Program-made: the position numbers and the translations under genes
Source of the DNA: Tenuifilum sp. 4138str
GTDB taxonomy: Bacteria > Bacteroidota > Bacteroidia > Bacteroidales > Tenuifilaceae
Direction of reading: 5' to 3'
DNA: 64,000 bases
NCBI RefSeq assembly: GCF_041102575.1
Contig: NZ_JBGCUE010000003.1
Span: 1-64,000, forward strand
In this document: piece after piece, positions 57,570-64,000 of the stretch
How positions within the stretch are numbered: the stretch's first letter is position 1
Layout of the letters: each line of letters opens with the position of its first letter
The notes under the pieces: model-generated
Database searches by the model: none
Told to the model about the DNA's origin: nothing
What the model saw: only the letters and a program-made list of their open reading frames with translations

Positions 57570-58094
57570 TTACCAGCAATTATTACGAAACGACATCATC
57601 ATTTGCCTGCGTGAGTTCATGTCCATATTACCGGCATACCAGCAGTTTTCCGACATATCCCACCAACTGTAATTATTGTTGTTAAAGTAGGTAAGCTGCT
57701 TTTCAGTGAGAAGTTCTTTTACCTGAACTTTTGTTTCCAAATTGATGTCTTCAATTTTTTCTTCCTTAACCCTGATACTGCTCCTCAATGATTTTACCTT
57801 TTTAACATCCAGGTCGGGATTTGAATTAGCAGCCCGGTATTCCATCCTTAAATTGCGAAGCTCGTTTTCAATCGGCAGCTTTTTCTCGTAACTGTTTTTA
57901 CGTAGCTCATTGATTTCCGTAATTTGTTCGGCTGATAAGGCATATTCCGCCGGGGTGTTGTAATTCCACCATTGGGCATCAGCGGTTGCCGACCAATTTG
58001 AGTTACAACAATGCGGCTGCGCCATTGCCTGCGATGCAGAAAAAATAATTAATCCCGCGATAAAAAAAGTCAATTTAAAATTTCTTGTTTTCAT
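57570..58094 (-). CDS. Spy/CpxP-like periplasmic heavy-metal-sensing protein (copy 1)
   Basis: 174 aa. A signal peptide ends in QAMAQ. The helical hairpin carries the LTxxQ-type repeats ALSAEQITEINELRK and LLTEKQLTYF. Flanks are rich in Cys/Trp/Asn/Met: HCCNSNW, DAQWWNYN, ENCWYAGNMDMNSRRQMMM, NNCW. The Spy/CpxP/ZraP fold suggests a chaperone or metal sensor; the extra Cys-Trp-Met-rich ends could bind copper, silver or zinc. A terminator follows and a candidate operator precedes it. Confidence 0.8.
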   Translation of the reverse strand: MKTRNFKLTFFIAGLIIFSASQAMAQPHCCNSNWSATADAQWWNYNTPAEYALSAEQITEINELRKNSYEKKLPIENELRNLRMEYRAANSNPDLDVKKVKSLRSSIRVKEEKIEDINLETKVQVKELLTEKQLTYFNNNNYSWWDMSENCWYAGNMDMNSRRQMMMSFRNNCW

Positions 58095-58137
58095 AACAAA
58101 TAATTTTTAATGTTAAACATTCCAATAATTTCAACAT

Positions 58138-58145
58138 CAAAATTA
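58138..58145 (-). promoter_or_regulatory. -7 element of the Spy-like gene (copy 1)
   Basis: TAATTTTG on the minus strand, about 43 nt before the start codon. The inverted repeat at 58158-58172 lies immediately upstream, where a -33 element would be. Confidence 0.4.
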
Positions 58146-58157
58146 CCAATAAGTTAG

Positions 58158-58172
58158 TGCAACACTATTGCA
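58158..58172. promoter_or_regulatory. Candidate operator upstream of the Spy-like gene (copy 1)
   Basis: TGCAA-CACTA-TTGCA, a perfect inverted repeat with five-base spacer, between the Fur-family gene and the Spy-like gene and overlapping the likely -33 region. Placement suits a repressor such as the adjacent Fur homolog. Confidence 0.4.
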
Positions 58173-58176
58173 AAGT

Positions 58177-58590
58177 TTAATCACAGCGTGGACACACGCC
58201 GTTAATAATGAATTGCGCATTATCATAGGTGTATCCTTCAGGCAGTTTAATGTTGGGAATTGGAAGTTCTTTCATGCAACGTGTCCTGCCACAGCGCGTA
58301 CAATAAAAATGAACATGCAGGTCATGTATATTACATGTACAATCCTCATCACAAACAGCATACTTCACCGAGCCTGAACCATCATCAACTGTATGCACGA
58401 TGAAATTGTCTTCAAATGTTTTTAGCGCCCGGAAAATGGTTGAACGCTCCACTTTTTCAAATCGTTGCTCCAAATCTGCCAGGCTCAACGCTTTGCCCGA
58501 ATCAGTAAGTGTTTTGTAAACCAATGTCCGCATGGCTGTTGGTTTGACGTTTTTCGATTCAAGTTTCTTTTCAATTTCATTATTATCCAT
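58177..58590 (-). CDS. Fur-family metalloregulator (copy 1)
   Basis: 137 aa. The winged helix (residues about 15-80: KPTAMRTLVYKTLTDSGKAL, ERSTIFRALKTFEDNFIVH) precedes a dimerisation domain with HDLHVHFYCTRCGRTRC (CxxC) and a terminal GVCPRC (CxxC), forming the structural Cys4 zinc site. The regulatory site would use the His/Asp/Glu of DLHVHF. I cannot decide between Fur, Zur and PerR classes; neighbours argue for a Zn- or heavy-metal-responsive repressor. Confidence 0.92.
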   Translation of the reverse strand: MDNNEIEKKLESKNVKPTAMRTLVYKTLTDSGKALSLADLEQRFEKVERSTIFRALKTFEDNFIVHTVDDGSGSVKYAVCDEDCTCNIHDLHVHFYCTRCGRTRCMKELPIPNIKLPEGYTYDNAQFIINGVCPRCD

Positions 58591-58597
58591 TCCTACA

Positions 58598-58618
58598 AAT
58601 ATTTATGAGACAAATATT
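58598..58618. promoter_or_regulatory. Candidate Fur-family box upstream of the fur-like gene (copy 1)
   Basis: AATATTT-ATGAGAC-AAATATT, a 7-7-7 inverted repeat, 8 bp upstream of the start codon and downstream of a TAAATTTG -7 candidate (58645-58638 on the minus strand). Position and A+T richness suit autoregulation by a Fur-type protein. Confidence 0.45.
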
Positions 58619-58716
58619 ATTCGACGCTTTTATACCCCAAATTTACATAAAAATGTTTAATAACCTTACGGGATTTATCTTTACAACTTCAATTGCTGTA
58701 CTACCCACATCTTTAA

Positions 58717-59346
58717 TTACTTGACTCCTTCAAATACTTCAAAATAATTGGAATTGTTCTGAATTGTAAATTTGAAAATACATGAATTCATTTTTGGATT
58801 AAATCCCCCAAAATGATTGTCATTTTGATTGTGTTGGGTATTCATGTGATTGGTCCAGGCGTTCCATTGGTCAGTTCCCGCCCAGTTGCTGTTGCCCCAA
58901 CCTTGATTCATATTTCCCCAGCAATTGCCATCGTTCATCCAGGCGTTATTTGTCCAACCGGATTGGCGGTTTGTGCAAAAATCATAATTATTGCGATTAT
59001 GTCCATATTCAGCAAAAAAATCTTGTCCGGTATAACACACCATAATGCTGTCATAGTTTTGGTATAGTTGCATTGTAAAGGTTGAATCAAAATTGTAGGA
59101 CAAACAATGCATACTAACTAAGCTATCGTTTATTAGCGTTACATTTAATGTCGCCGGACTGGACTGATTAGTAGCTGTACTCTTAAGAGTACCTGTATAT
59201 GTGCCGATTACGCTGGAAGCTAAAGTATTATCCAAGGGTGTTTCTTCTTCCTTGTTACATGAATAAAAAAGGAATCCAACTACTGCTACCATTAAAAAAA
59301 TAACTTTTGTATTTTTCATGCCAGTAAATAATTTATTTCGTTTCAT
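58717..59346 (-). CDS. Trp/Asn-rich predicted lipoprotein (copy 1)
   Basis: 209 aa. A strong Shine-Dalgarno AGGAGG lies 10 bp before the ATG at 59346. The lipobox is LFYSC, giving lipidation at the Cys near residue 30. Residues about 130-185 are extremely rich in Trp, Asn, Gln and His (SGWTNNAWMNDGNCWGNMNQ and following). No family recognised. The first ATG is preferred to one at residue 10 because of the ribosome site. It lies 17 bp after the HMA-like gene and is probably an outer-membrane-anchored metal-binding or stress protein. Confidence 0.75.
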   Translation of the reverse strand: MKRNKLFTGMKNTKVIFLMVAVVGFLFYSCNKEEETPLDNTLASSVIGTYTGTLKSTATNQSSPATLNVTLINDSLVSMHCLSYNFDSTFTMQLYQNYDSIMVCYTGQDFFAEYGHNRNNYDFCTNRQSGWTNNAWMNDGNCWGNMNQGWGNSNWAGTDQWNAWTNHMNTQHNQNDNHFGGFNPKMNSCIFKFTIQNNSNYFEVFEGVK

Positions 59347-59363
59347 TTTTCTATCCTCCTATT

Positions 59364-59864
59364 TTATTCCAATATAAATCCTGCATTTTTAACTTTTGCC
59401 TCCAATTCGCTATACGCAATTTGTTTTGGATTGTATTCAATCAGTACCTGGTTCGATTTACGATATAACTTAAAATCTTCAACACCTTTAATTCCGTTTA
59501 ACAAAGTCGTCAATTTCACGTTATCACCTTCTTTATGCTCAACAAAACAGATTACGGTTTTTCTTTCATCAATTTTAATTGTAGTGATTTTATTATTATC
59601 ATTAAGTTCAGCTTCTATATAGAGGGCAAAAGGTAAATCTGTCAATTTTGTTTCCTCCCCGTTGTATTTAACAGTCATGTTTTTGTCTATCTGAACCGGC
59701 ATGCAAGCCTGTGTTCCTAAAACACATATTACAATTCCGTCGTCACCTAATTTTTCACCACCGACTGTTCCAATAATTTTTTCTGTTTCCTGCGCATAGA
59801 TGTTCGCAATTGATACACCAAAAATCAAGACTGTTGCTTTGATTACATTTAATATCTTGTTCAT
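59364..59864 (-). CDS. Exported HMA-like protein without CxxC (copy 1)
   Basis: 166 aa. A signal peptide ends in NIYAQ. The first half is a small beta-rich domain with Cys in GIVICVLGTQACMP; the second half (about 100-166) has the HMA-like pattern TVICFVEHKEGDNVKLTTLL ... LIEYNPKQIAYSELEAKVKNAGF but lacks the paired metal-binding Cys. It is the first gene of the unit. Confidence 0.65.
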   Translation of the reverse strand: MNKILNVIKATVLIFGVSIANIYAQETEKIIGTVGGEKLGDDGIVICVLGTQACMPVQIDKNMTVKYNGEETKLTDLPFALYIEAELNDNNKITTIKIDERKTVICFVEHKEGDNVKLTTLLNGIKGVEDFKLYRKSNQVLIEYNPKQIAYSELEAKVKNAGFILE

Positions 59865-59897
59865 TTTACTTTTTTTATAAATTTTAAGTTATTGTAT

Positions 59898-59920
59898 GCG
59901 AAATTTTAGTTTGATTTCGC
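59898..59920. promoter_or_regulatory. Inverted repeat upstream of the exported HMA-like gene
   Basis: GCGAAAT and ATTTCGC arms with a nine-base spacer, about 35 bp before the start codon. It could be an operator or a weak terminator for readthrough from unit 2. Confidence 0.3.
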
Positions 59921-59993
59921 TTTTCTGAAAGCGGGCAAGTTGCCTTGCCTGCCTTCAAAAAAAGCATCTAAATCTGTTACAATCCTTTGCTAT

Positions 59994-60134
59994 TCAGAAA
60001 GGAATTGATTTTATATGAACCACTTGACTGGTTGTATGCATGTAAGGCTGAATTTGAACTAAACAACAATTCCATTTCAGAATAAAGTGGGTCGTCAGCG
60101 GGAATAACATTATTGACTCTAAAATTACTTCCAT
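59994..60134 (-). CDS. Short open frame at the duplication junction
   Basis: 46 codons, ATG two bases after the CDF copy 2 stop, beginning MEVILESIMLFP, which loosely resembles the start of the GDCCVxC protein. A second overlapping frame (about 59977-60144, ending NSFLNSKGL, no ATG at its start) is also open. Either may be the residue of a gene truncated when the unit was duplicated. Coding status is uncertain. Confidence 0.25.
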   Translation of the reverse strand: MEVILESIMLFPLTTHFILKWNCCLVQIQPYMHTTSQVVHIKSIPF

Positions 60135-60136
60135 AT

Positions 60137-60931
60137 CTATTTTCCAAGTTTTAATATCCTGAAAGCCCCCCTGACCACAATTAAAAAAACAATTGCACCA
60201 ATGATTAAATCAGGATACTTTGATTGGGTCAACAAAACCAATACTCCTGCTGCGATAACACCAGTATTGATAATAATATCATTCGATGTGAATATCATCG
60301 TGGCTTTCATGTGTGCTTCTTCACTTTTTGATTTTTGTAATAAATAAAGGCAAACGGAATTGGCAATTAATGCCAATATGGAAACAATAATCATGGTTTT
60401 GAAATCCGGCACAGCTTCGAAACTGATAAATCTGCGTATTACTTCTATAAGCCCAATCAATGCTAAAGCCAGTTGAAAATAGCCACTCAGCTTTGCCACT
60501 TTTTTCTTACGGAACACAGTTGAACCAACTGCCCAAAGGCTTAGGCCATAAACCAAAGCGTCTGCAAGCATATCCAGTGAATCGGCCACCAGCCCCATTG
60601 ATTTTGAAATAAAACCCGTGCTGATTTCAATGATAAAAAAAGCAAAATTTATAATTAGAACTGTCCAAAGCAGTTTCGATTGTACTGATGAATCGTCCTT
60701 GAATTCATCCTGTTGGACAACAATGGTTTCTTTGTGTTCCGTGCCCAATTTGAGTTCTTTAAGGTGTTTTTCGATTTCCTCATTTTCTTCGGAATGAAAC
60801 ACGGTGAGCTTCCGGTTTTCAATATCGAACACCAAACTTTTAATTGTGGAAAGCCCTTCCAGCTTCATCCTGATAAGGGATTCTTCGGAAGGGCAATCCA
60901 TTTTGCTGATGGTAAATACAGATTTGAACAT
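60137..60931 (-). CDS. CDF-family cation transporter with N-terminal HMA-like domain (copy 2)
   Basis: 264 aa, protein identical to copy 1. The last 30 or so codons contain seven third-position changes relative to copy 1 (for example Lys AAA/AAG, Pro CCC/CCT, Gly GGG/GGT), all silent. Instead of the zinc-type CDF gene, it is followed by a short intergenic region leading into unit 1. Confidence 0.88.
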   Translation of the reverse strand: MFKSVFTISKMDCPSEESLIRMKLEGLSTIKSLVFDIENRKLTVFHSEENEEIEKHLKELKLGTEHKETIVVQQDEFKDDSSVQSKLLWTVLIINFAFFIIEISTGFISKSMGLVADSLDMLADALVYGLSLWAVGSTVFRKKKVAKLSGYFQLALALIGLIEVIRRFISFEAVPDFKTMIIVSILALIANSVCLYLLQKSKSEEAHMKATMIFTSNDIIINTGVIAAGVLVLLTQSKYPDLIIGAIVFLIVVRGAFRILKLGK

Positions 60932-60936
60932 GTTAA

Positions 60937-61404
60937 CTATTCTTTATGTAACACCACGTTTAACGGAATAAAGACACCTACTTTCAAGCCCCAATTAATA
61001 TCATCAACAGGTGTAAACAGGAATACAAAGGCATTTCCCACGTTACCCAATTTGAAATTGGGGCCGGTCTGAAGTATGAATTTTTTTTCATCAATCATAT
61101 ACTCTTCCGCCAAAACCCACGATACAGGAATCTTTTTGTCGAAGCCGACAAACCAATATTCGTTAAAATTGTAGATGGCGTTGGCAAAGGGCGTGTATCC
61201 TACCGAAAGATAGGTTTTATTATTAAACATGGCGCCTAACTCGGTATGGATACGTGTTATTTCCGTCTTGTTACCGTCAAAATCGTACATCACAAAAGGG
61301 TTAACACGTACCCCAGCAATTACTTTTAACCGTTCGCCCTCCTGTGCATCCACGGTGAATAACCAGAAAAGTACGAGGGTTAATAATAACAGTAGTTTTC
61401 TCAT
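60937..61404 (-). CDS. Small exported beta-rich protein (copy 2)
   Basis: 155 aa, identical to the protein at 56594-57061: signal peptide, then barrel-like strands. Same 5-bp gap to the CDF gene. Confidence 0.65.
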   Translation of the reverse strand: MRKLLLLLTLVLFWLFTVDAQEGERLKVIAGVRVNPFVMYDFDGNKTEITRIHTELGAMFNNKTYLSVGYTPFANAIYNFNEYWFVGFDKKIPVSWVLAEEYMIDEKKFILQTGPNFKLGNVGNAFVFLFTPVDDINWGLKVGVFIPLNVVLHKE

Positions 61405-61449
61405 TTTATTAATTTTTTAAGATGTTTGTAACATTTATCTTATACAACA

Positions 61450-61836
61450 TTAAAGATTCTTAATCACCTTTTCAAGTTTCGACCTGATTTCGCCAGCAAT
61501 TTCACTTAATTTGTCATTTTCAACCGCCAGCATCGAAGCCAACGGGTCAATGGCAGCTACTTCTGTTTTGCCATTGTCCAGTTCCTGCAAAATTACATTG
61601 CAGGGTAGCATAGCACCAATTTTGTCTTCAGCTTGTAGTGCTCTATGGGCAAATGGAGGATTGCAAGCCCCTAAAATCCGGTATTTTCTGAAATCGATAT
61701 TTAGTTTCTTTTTTAATGTGGCCTGCACATCAATTTCGGTCAATACCCCGAAACCTTCTTTTTTCAGTTCTTCAGTAACTTTTTCTACTGCTTCTTCAAA
61801 AGCATAATCCGTAGTTTTTTCAAAATAGTATTTCAT
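61450..61836 (-). CDS. DUF302 domain protein (copy 2)
   Basis: 128 aa, identical to copy 1, with the same promoter-terminator overlap in front of it. Confidence 0.88.
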   Translation of the reverse strand: MKYYFEKTTDYAFEEAVEKVTEELKKEGFGVLTEIDVQATLKKKLNIDFRKYRILGACNPPFAHRALQAEDKIGAMLPCNVILQELDNGKTEVAAIDPLASMLAVENDKLSEIAGEIRSKLEKVIKNL

Positions 61837-61857
61837 ATCATGTGATTTTAAAAATTA

Positions 61858-61901
61858 TTTAAAAAAATGAAACACCAAAGTGGTAAAAATTGGTGTTTCA
61901 T
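61858..61901 (-). terminator. Terminator after the Spy-like gene (copy 2)
   Basis: Same 12-bp perfect stem and T-run as at 57515-57558. Confidence 0.85.
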
Positions 61902-61912
61902 TACCGCTTCAT

Positions 61913-62437
61913 TTACCAGCAATTATTACGAAACGACATCATCATTTGCCTGCGTGAGTTCATGTCCATATTACCGGCATACCAGCAGTTTTCCGACATA
62001 TCCCACCAACTGTAATTATTGTTGTTAAAGTAGGTAAGCTGCTTTTCAGTGAGAAGTTCTTTTACCTGAACTTTTGTTTCCAAATTGATGTCTTCAATTT
62101 TTTCTTCCTTAACCCTGATACTGCTCCTCAATGATTTTACCTTTTTAACATCCAGGTCGGGATTTGAATTAGCAGCCCGGTATTCCATCCTTAAATTGCG
62201 AAGCTCGTTTTCAATCGGCAGCTTTTTCTCGTAACTGTTTTTACGTAGCTCATTGATTTCCGTAATTTGTTCGGCTGATAAGGCATATTCCGCCGGGGTG
62301 TTGTAATTCCACCATTGGGCATCAGCGGTTGCCGACCAATTTGAGTTACAACAATGCGGCTGCGCCATTGCCTGCGATGCAGAAAAAATAATTAATCCCG
62401 CGATAAAAAAAGTCAATTTAAAATTTCTTGTTTTCAT
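61913..62437 (-). CDS. Spy/CpxP-like periplasmic heavy-metal-sensing protein (copy 2)
   Basis: 174 aa, identical to copy 1, including the HCCNSNW and NNCW ends. Confidence 0.8.
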   Translation of the reverse strand: MKTRNFKLTFFIAGLIIFSASQAMAQPHCCNSNWSATADAQWWNYNTPAEYALSAEQITEINELRKNSYEKKLPIENELRNLRMEYRAANSNPDLDVKKVKSLRSSIRVKEEKIEDINLETKVQVKELLTEKQLTYFNNNNYSWWDMSENCWYAGNMDMNSRRQMMMSFRNNCW

Positions 62438-62500
62438 AACAAATAATTTTTAATGTTAAACATTCCAATAATTTCAACATCAAAATTACCAATAAGTTAG

Positions 62501-62515
62501 TGCAACACTATTGCA
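62501..62515. promoter_or_regulatory. Candidate operator upstream of the Spy-like gene (copy 2)
   Basis: TGCAA-CACTA-TTGCA, same position relative to the gene as in unit 1. Confidence 0.4.
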
Positions 62516-62519
62516 AAGT

Positions 62520-62933
62520 TTAATCACAGCGTGGACACACGCCGTTAATAATGAATTGCGCATTATCATAGGTGTATCCTTCAGGCAGTTTAATGTTGGG
62601 AATTGGAAGTTCTTTCATGCAACGTGTCCTGCCACAGCGCGTACAATAAAAATGAACATGCAGGTCATGTATATTACATGTACAATCCTCATCACAAACA
62701 GCATACTTCACCGAGCCTGAACCATCATCAACTGTATGCACGATGAAATTGTCTTCAAATGTTTTTAGCGCCCGGAAAATGGTTGAACGCTCCACTTTTT
62801 CAAATCGTTGCTCCAAATCTGCCAGGCTCAACGCTTTGCCCGAATCAGTAAGTGTTTTGTAAACCAATGTCCGCATGGCTGTTGGTTTGACGTTTTTCGA
62901 TTCAAGTTTCTTTTCAATTTCATTATTATCCAT
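62520..62933 (-). CDS. Fur-family metalloregulator (copy 2)
   Basis: 137 aa, identical to copy 1. Both copies would bind the same sites, so duplication raises both repressor and target dosage. Confidence 0.92.
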   Translation of the reverse strand: MDNNEIEKKLESKNVKPTAMRTLVYKTLTDSGKALSLADLEQRFEKVERSTIFRALKTFEDNFIVHTVDDGSGSVKYAVCDEDCTCNIHDLHVHFYCTRCGRTRCMKELPIPNIKLPEGYTYDNAQFIINGVCPRCD

Positions 62934-62940
62934 TCCTACA

Positions 62941-62961
62941 AATATTTATGAGACAAATATT
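62941..62961. promoter_or_regulatory. Candidate Fur-family box (copy 2)
   Basis: AATATTT-ATGAGAC-AAATATT, as in unit 1. Confidence 0.45.
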
Positions 62962-63059
62962 ATTCGACGCTTTTATACCCCAAATTTACATAAAAATGTT
63001 TAATAACCTTACGGGATTTATCTTTACAACTTCAATTGCTGTACTACCCACATCTTTAA

Positions 63060-63689
63060 TTACTTGACTCCTTCAAATACTTCAAAATAATTGGAATTGT
63101 TCTGAATTGTAAATTTGAAAATACATGAATTCATTTTTGGATTAAATCCCCCAAAATGATTGTCATTTTGATTGTGTTGGGTATTCATGTGATTGGTCCA
63201 GGCGTTCCATTGGTCAGTTCCCGCCCAGTTGCTGTTGCCCCAACCTTGATTCATATTTCCCCAGCAATTGCCATCGTTCATCCAGGCGTTATTTGTCCAA
63301 CCGGATTGGCGGTTTGTGCAAAAATCATAATTATTGCGATTATGTCCATATTCAGCAAAAAAATCTTGTCCGGTATAACACACCATAATGCTGTCATAGT
63401 TTTGGTATAGTTGCATTGTAAAGGTTGAATCAAAATTGTAGGACAAACAATGCATACTAACTAAGCTATCGTTTATTAGCGTTACATTTAATGTCGCCGG
63501 ACTGGACTGATTAGTAGCTGTACTCTTAAGAGTACCTGTATATGTGCCGATTACGCTGGAAGCTAAAGTATTATCCAAGGGTGTTTCTTCTTCCTTGTTA
63601 CATGAATAAAAAAGGAATCCAACTACTGCTACCATTAAAAAAATAACTTTTGTATTTTTCATGCCAGTAAATAATTTATTTCGTTTCAT
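63060..63689 (-). CDS. Trp/Asn-rich predicted lipoprotein (copy 2)
   Basis: 209 aa, identical to copy 1, with the same AGGAGG ribosome site. Confidence 0.75.
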   Translation of the reverse strand: MKRNKLFTGMKNTKVIFLMVAVVGFLFYSCNKEEETPLDNTLASSVIGTYTGTLKSTATNQSSPATLNVTLINDSLVSMHCLSYNFDSTFTMQLYQNYDSIMVCYTGQDFFAEYGHNRNNYDFCTNRQSGWTNNAWMNDGNCWGNMNQGWGNSNWAGTDQWNAWTNHMNTQHNQNDNHFGGFNPKMNSCIFKFTIQNNSNYFEVFEGVK

Positions 63690-63706
63690 TTTTCTATCCT
63701 CCTATT

Positions 63707-64000
63707 TTATTCCAATATAAATCCTGCATTTTTAACTTTTGCCTCCAATTCGCTATACGCAATTTGTTTTGGATTGTATTCAATCAGTACCTGGTTCGAT
63801 TTACGATATAACTTAAAATCTTCAACACCTTTAATTCCGTTTAACAAAGTCGTCAATTTCACGTTATCACCTTCTTTATGCTCAACAAAACAGATTACGG
63901 TTTTTCTTTCATCAATTTTAATTGTAGTGATTTTATTATTATCATTAAGTTCAGCTTCTATATAGAGGGCAAAAGGTAAATCTGTCAATTTTGTTTCCTC
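63707..64000 (-). CDS. Exported HMA-like protein without CxxC (copy 2, partial)
   Basis: The 3' 98 codons are visible and identical to copy 1; the start codon and signal peptide lie beyond the window edge. Confidence 0.65.
   Translation of the reverse strand, partial: EETKLTDLPFALYIEAELNDNNKITTIKIDERKTVICFVEHKEGDNVKLTTLLNGIKGVEDFKLYRKSNQVLIEYNPKQIAYSELEAKVKNAGFILE

Larger units (their letters stand above)
55794..60136. repeat. Tandem duplication, unit 1 (4,343 bp)
   Basis: Every gene and intergenic signal from 55794 onward recurs exactly 4,343 bp downstream. The first 82 bp of the unit differ from unit 2 by seven substitutions; from 55876 to the point where the window ends I saw no difference. 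The unit carries seven genes. Confidence 0.92.
60137..64000. repeat. Tandem duplication, unit 2 (continues beyond window)
   Basis: Repeats 55794 onward at +4,343 bp for all 3,864 bp visible. All encoded proteins are identical to those of unit 1. The right end, and whether further copies follow, is outside the window. Confidence 0.92.

Overview
The window looks like a chromosomal segment of a Bacteroidota member, probably near Bacteroidales/Marinilabiliales. Four things point there: the order secY-map-infA-rpmJ inside the ribosomal operon, promoters of the TTG-N19-21-TAnnTTTG type, few strong Shine-Dalgarno sites, and families typical of the phylum (DUF5723, periplasmic propeller sensors, HYC_CC_PP, carboxypeptidase-like regulatory domains, extended CusA pumps). 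No rRNA, tRNA or CRISPR was recognised.

Positions 1-42,360 read as core genome. Methylmalonyl-CoA mutase (mutA-mutB) comes first, followed by a non-coding repeat patch. A cyclophilin and an EF-G paralog with an altered GTPase centre lie on the minus strand. The EF-G paralog is divergent from a long fused str-S10-spc-alpha cluster (rpsL to rplQ, 8.35-26.15 kb), which includes fusA, secY, map, infA and rpoA. Next come eno, a UbiD-type decarboxylase, a giant propeller/SpoIIE-phosphatase sensor, a DUF5723 protein with a lipoprotein, a mutL operon, two rhomboid proteases, an EEP-family hydrolase, a PLP-dependent dehydratase and an exported carboxypeptidase-regulatory-like protein.

From about 42.4 kb the character changes. 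The DNA becomes more A+T rich, gene remnants appear, and almost every gene is on the minus strand and concerned with metals. The island holds a TauE/SafE exporter, a Cus-type copper/silver RND efflux operon (HYC_CC_PP protein, CusA, TolC-like, CusB-like, HMA protein), a frameshifted gene, a GDCCVxC protein and a zinc-type CDF transporter. Dispersed hairpin elements about 140 bp long, with GTTGCCAAC/GTTGGCAAC ends and a shared spacer of about 400 bp, are interspersed.

The right end is a 4,343-bp tandem duplication. Each unit carries, in transcription order, an exported HMA-like protein, a Trp/Asn-rich lipoprotein, a Fur-family regulator, a Spy/CpxP-like periplasmic protein, a DUF302 protein, a small exported beta-rich protein and a CDF transporter with an N-terminal metal-binding-like domain. 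The second copy runs off the window. The copies look identical except for seven substitutions, all synonymous, in the last codons of the CDF gene at the junction. Two inverted repeats near the Fur gene are plausible operators. I infer a Fur-controlled envelope metal-stress cassette working with the adjacent Cus pump: RND efflux from the periplasm, CDF efflux from the cytoplasm, and periplasmic binding or chaperone proteins.
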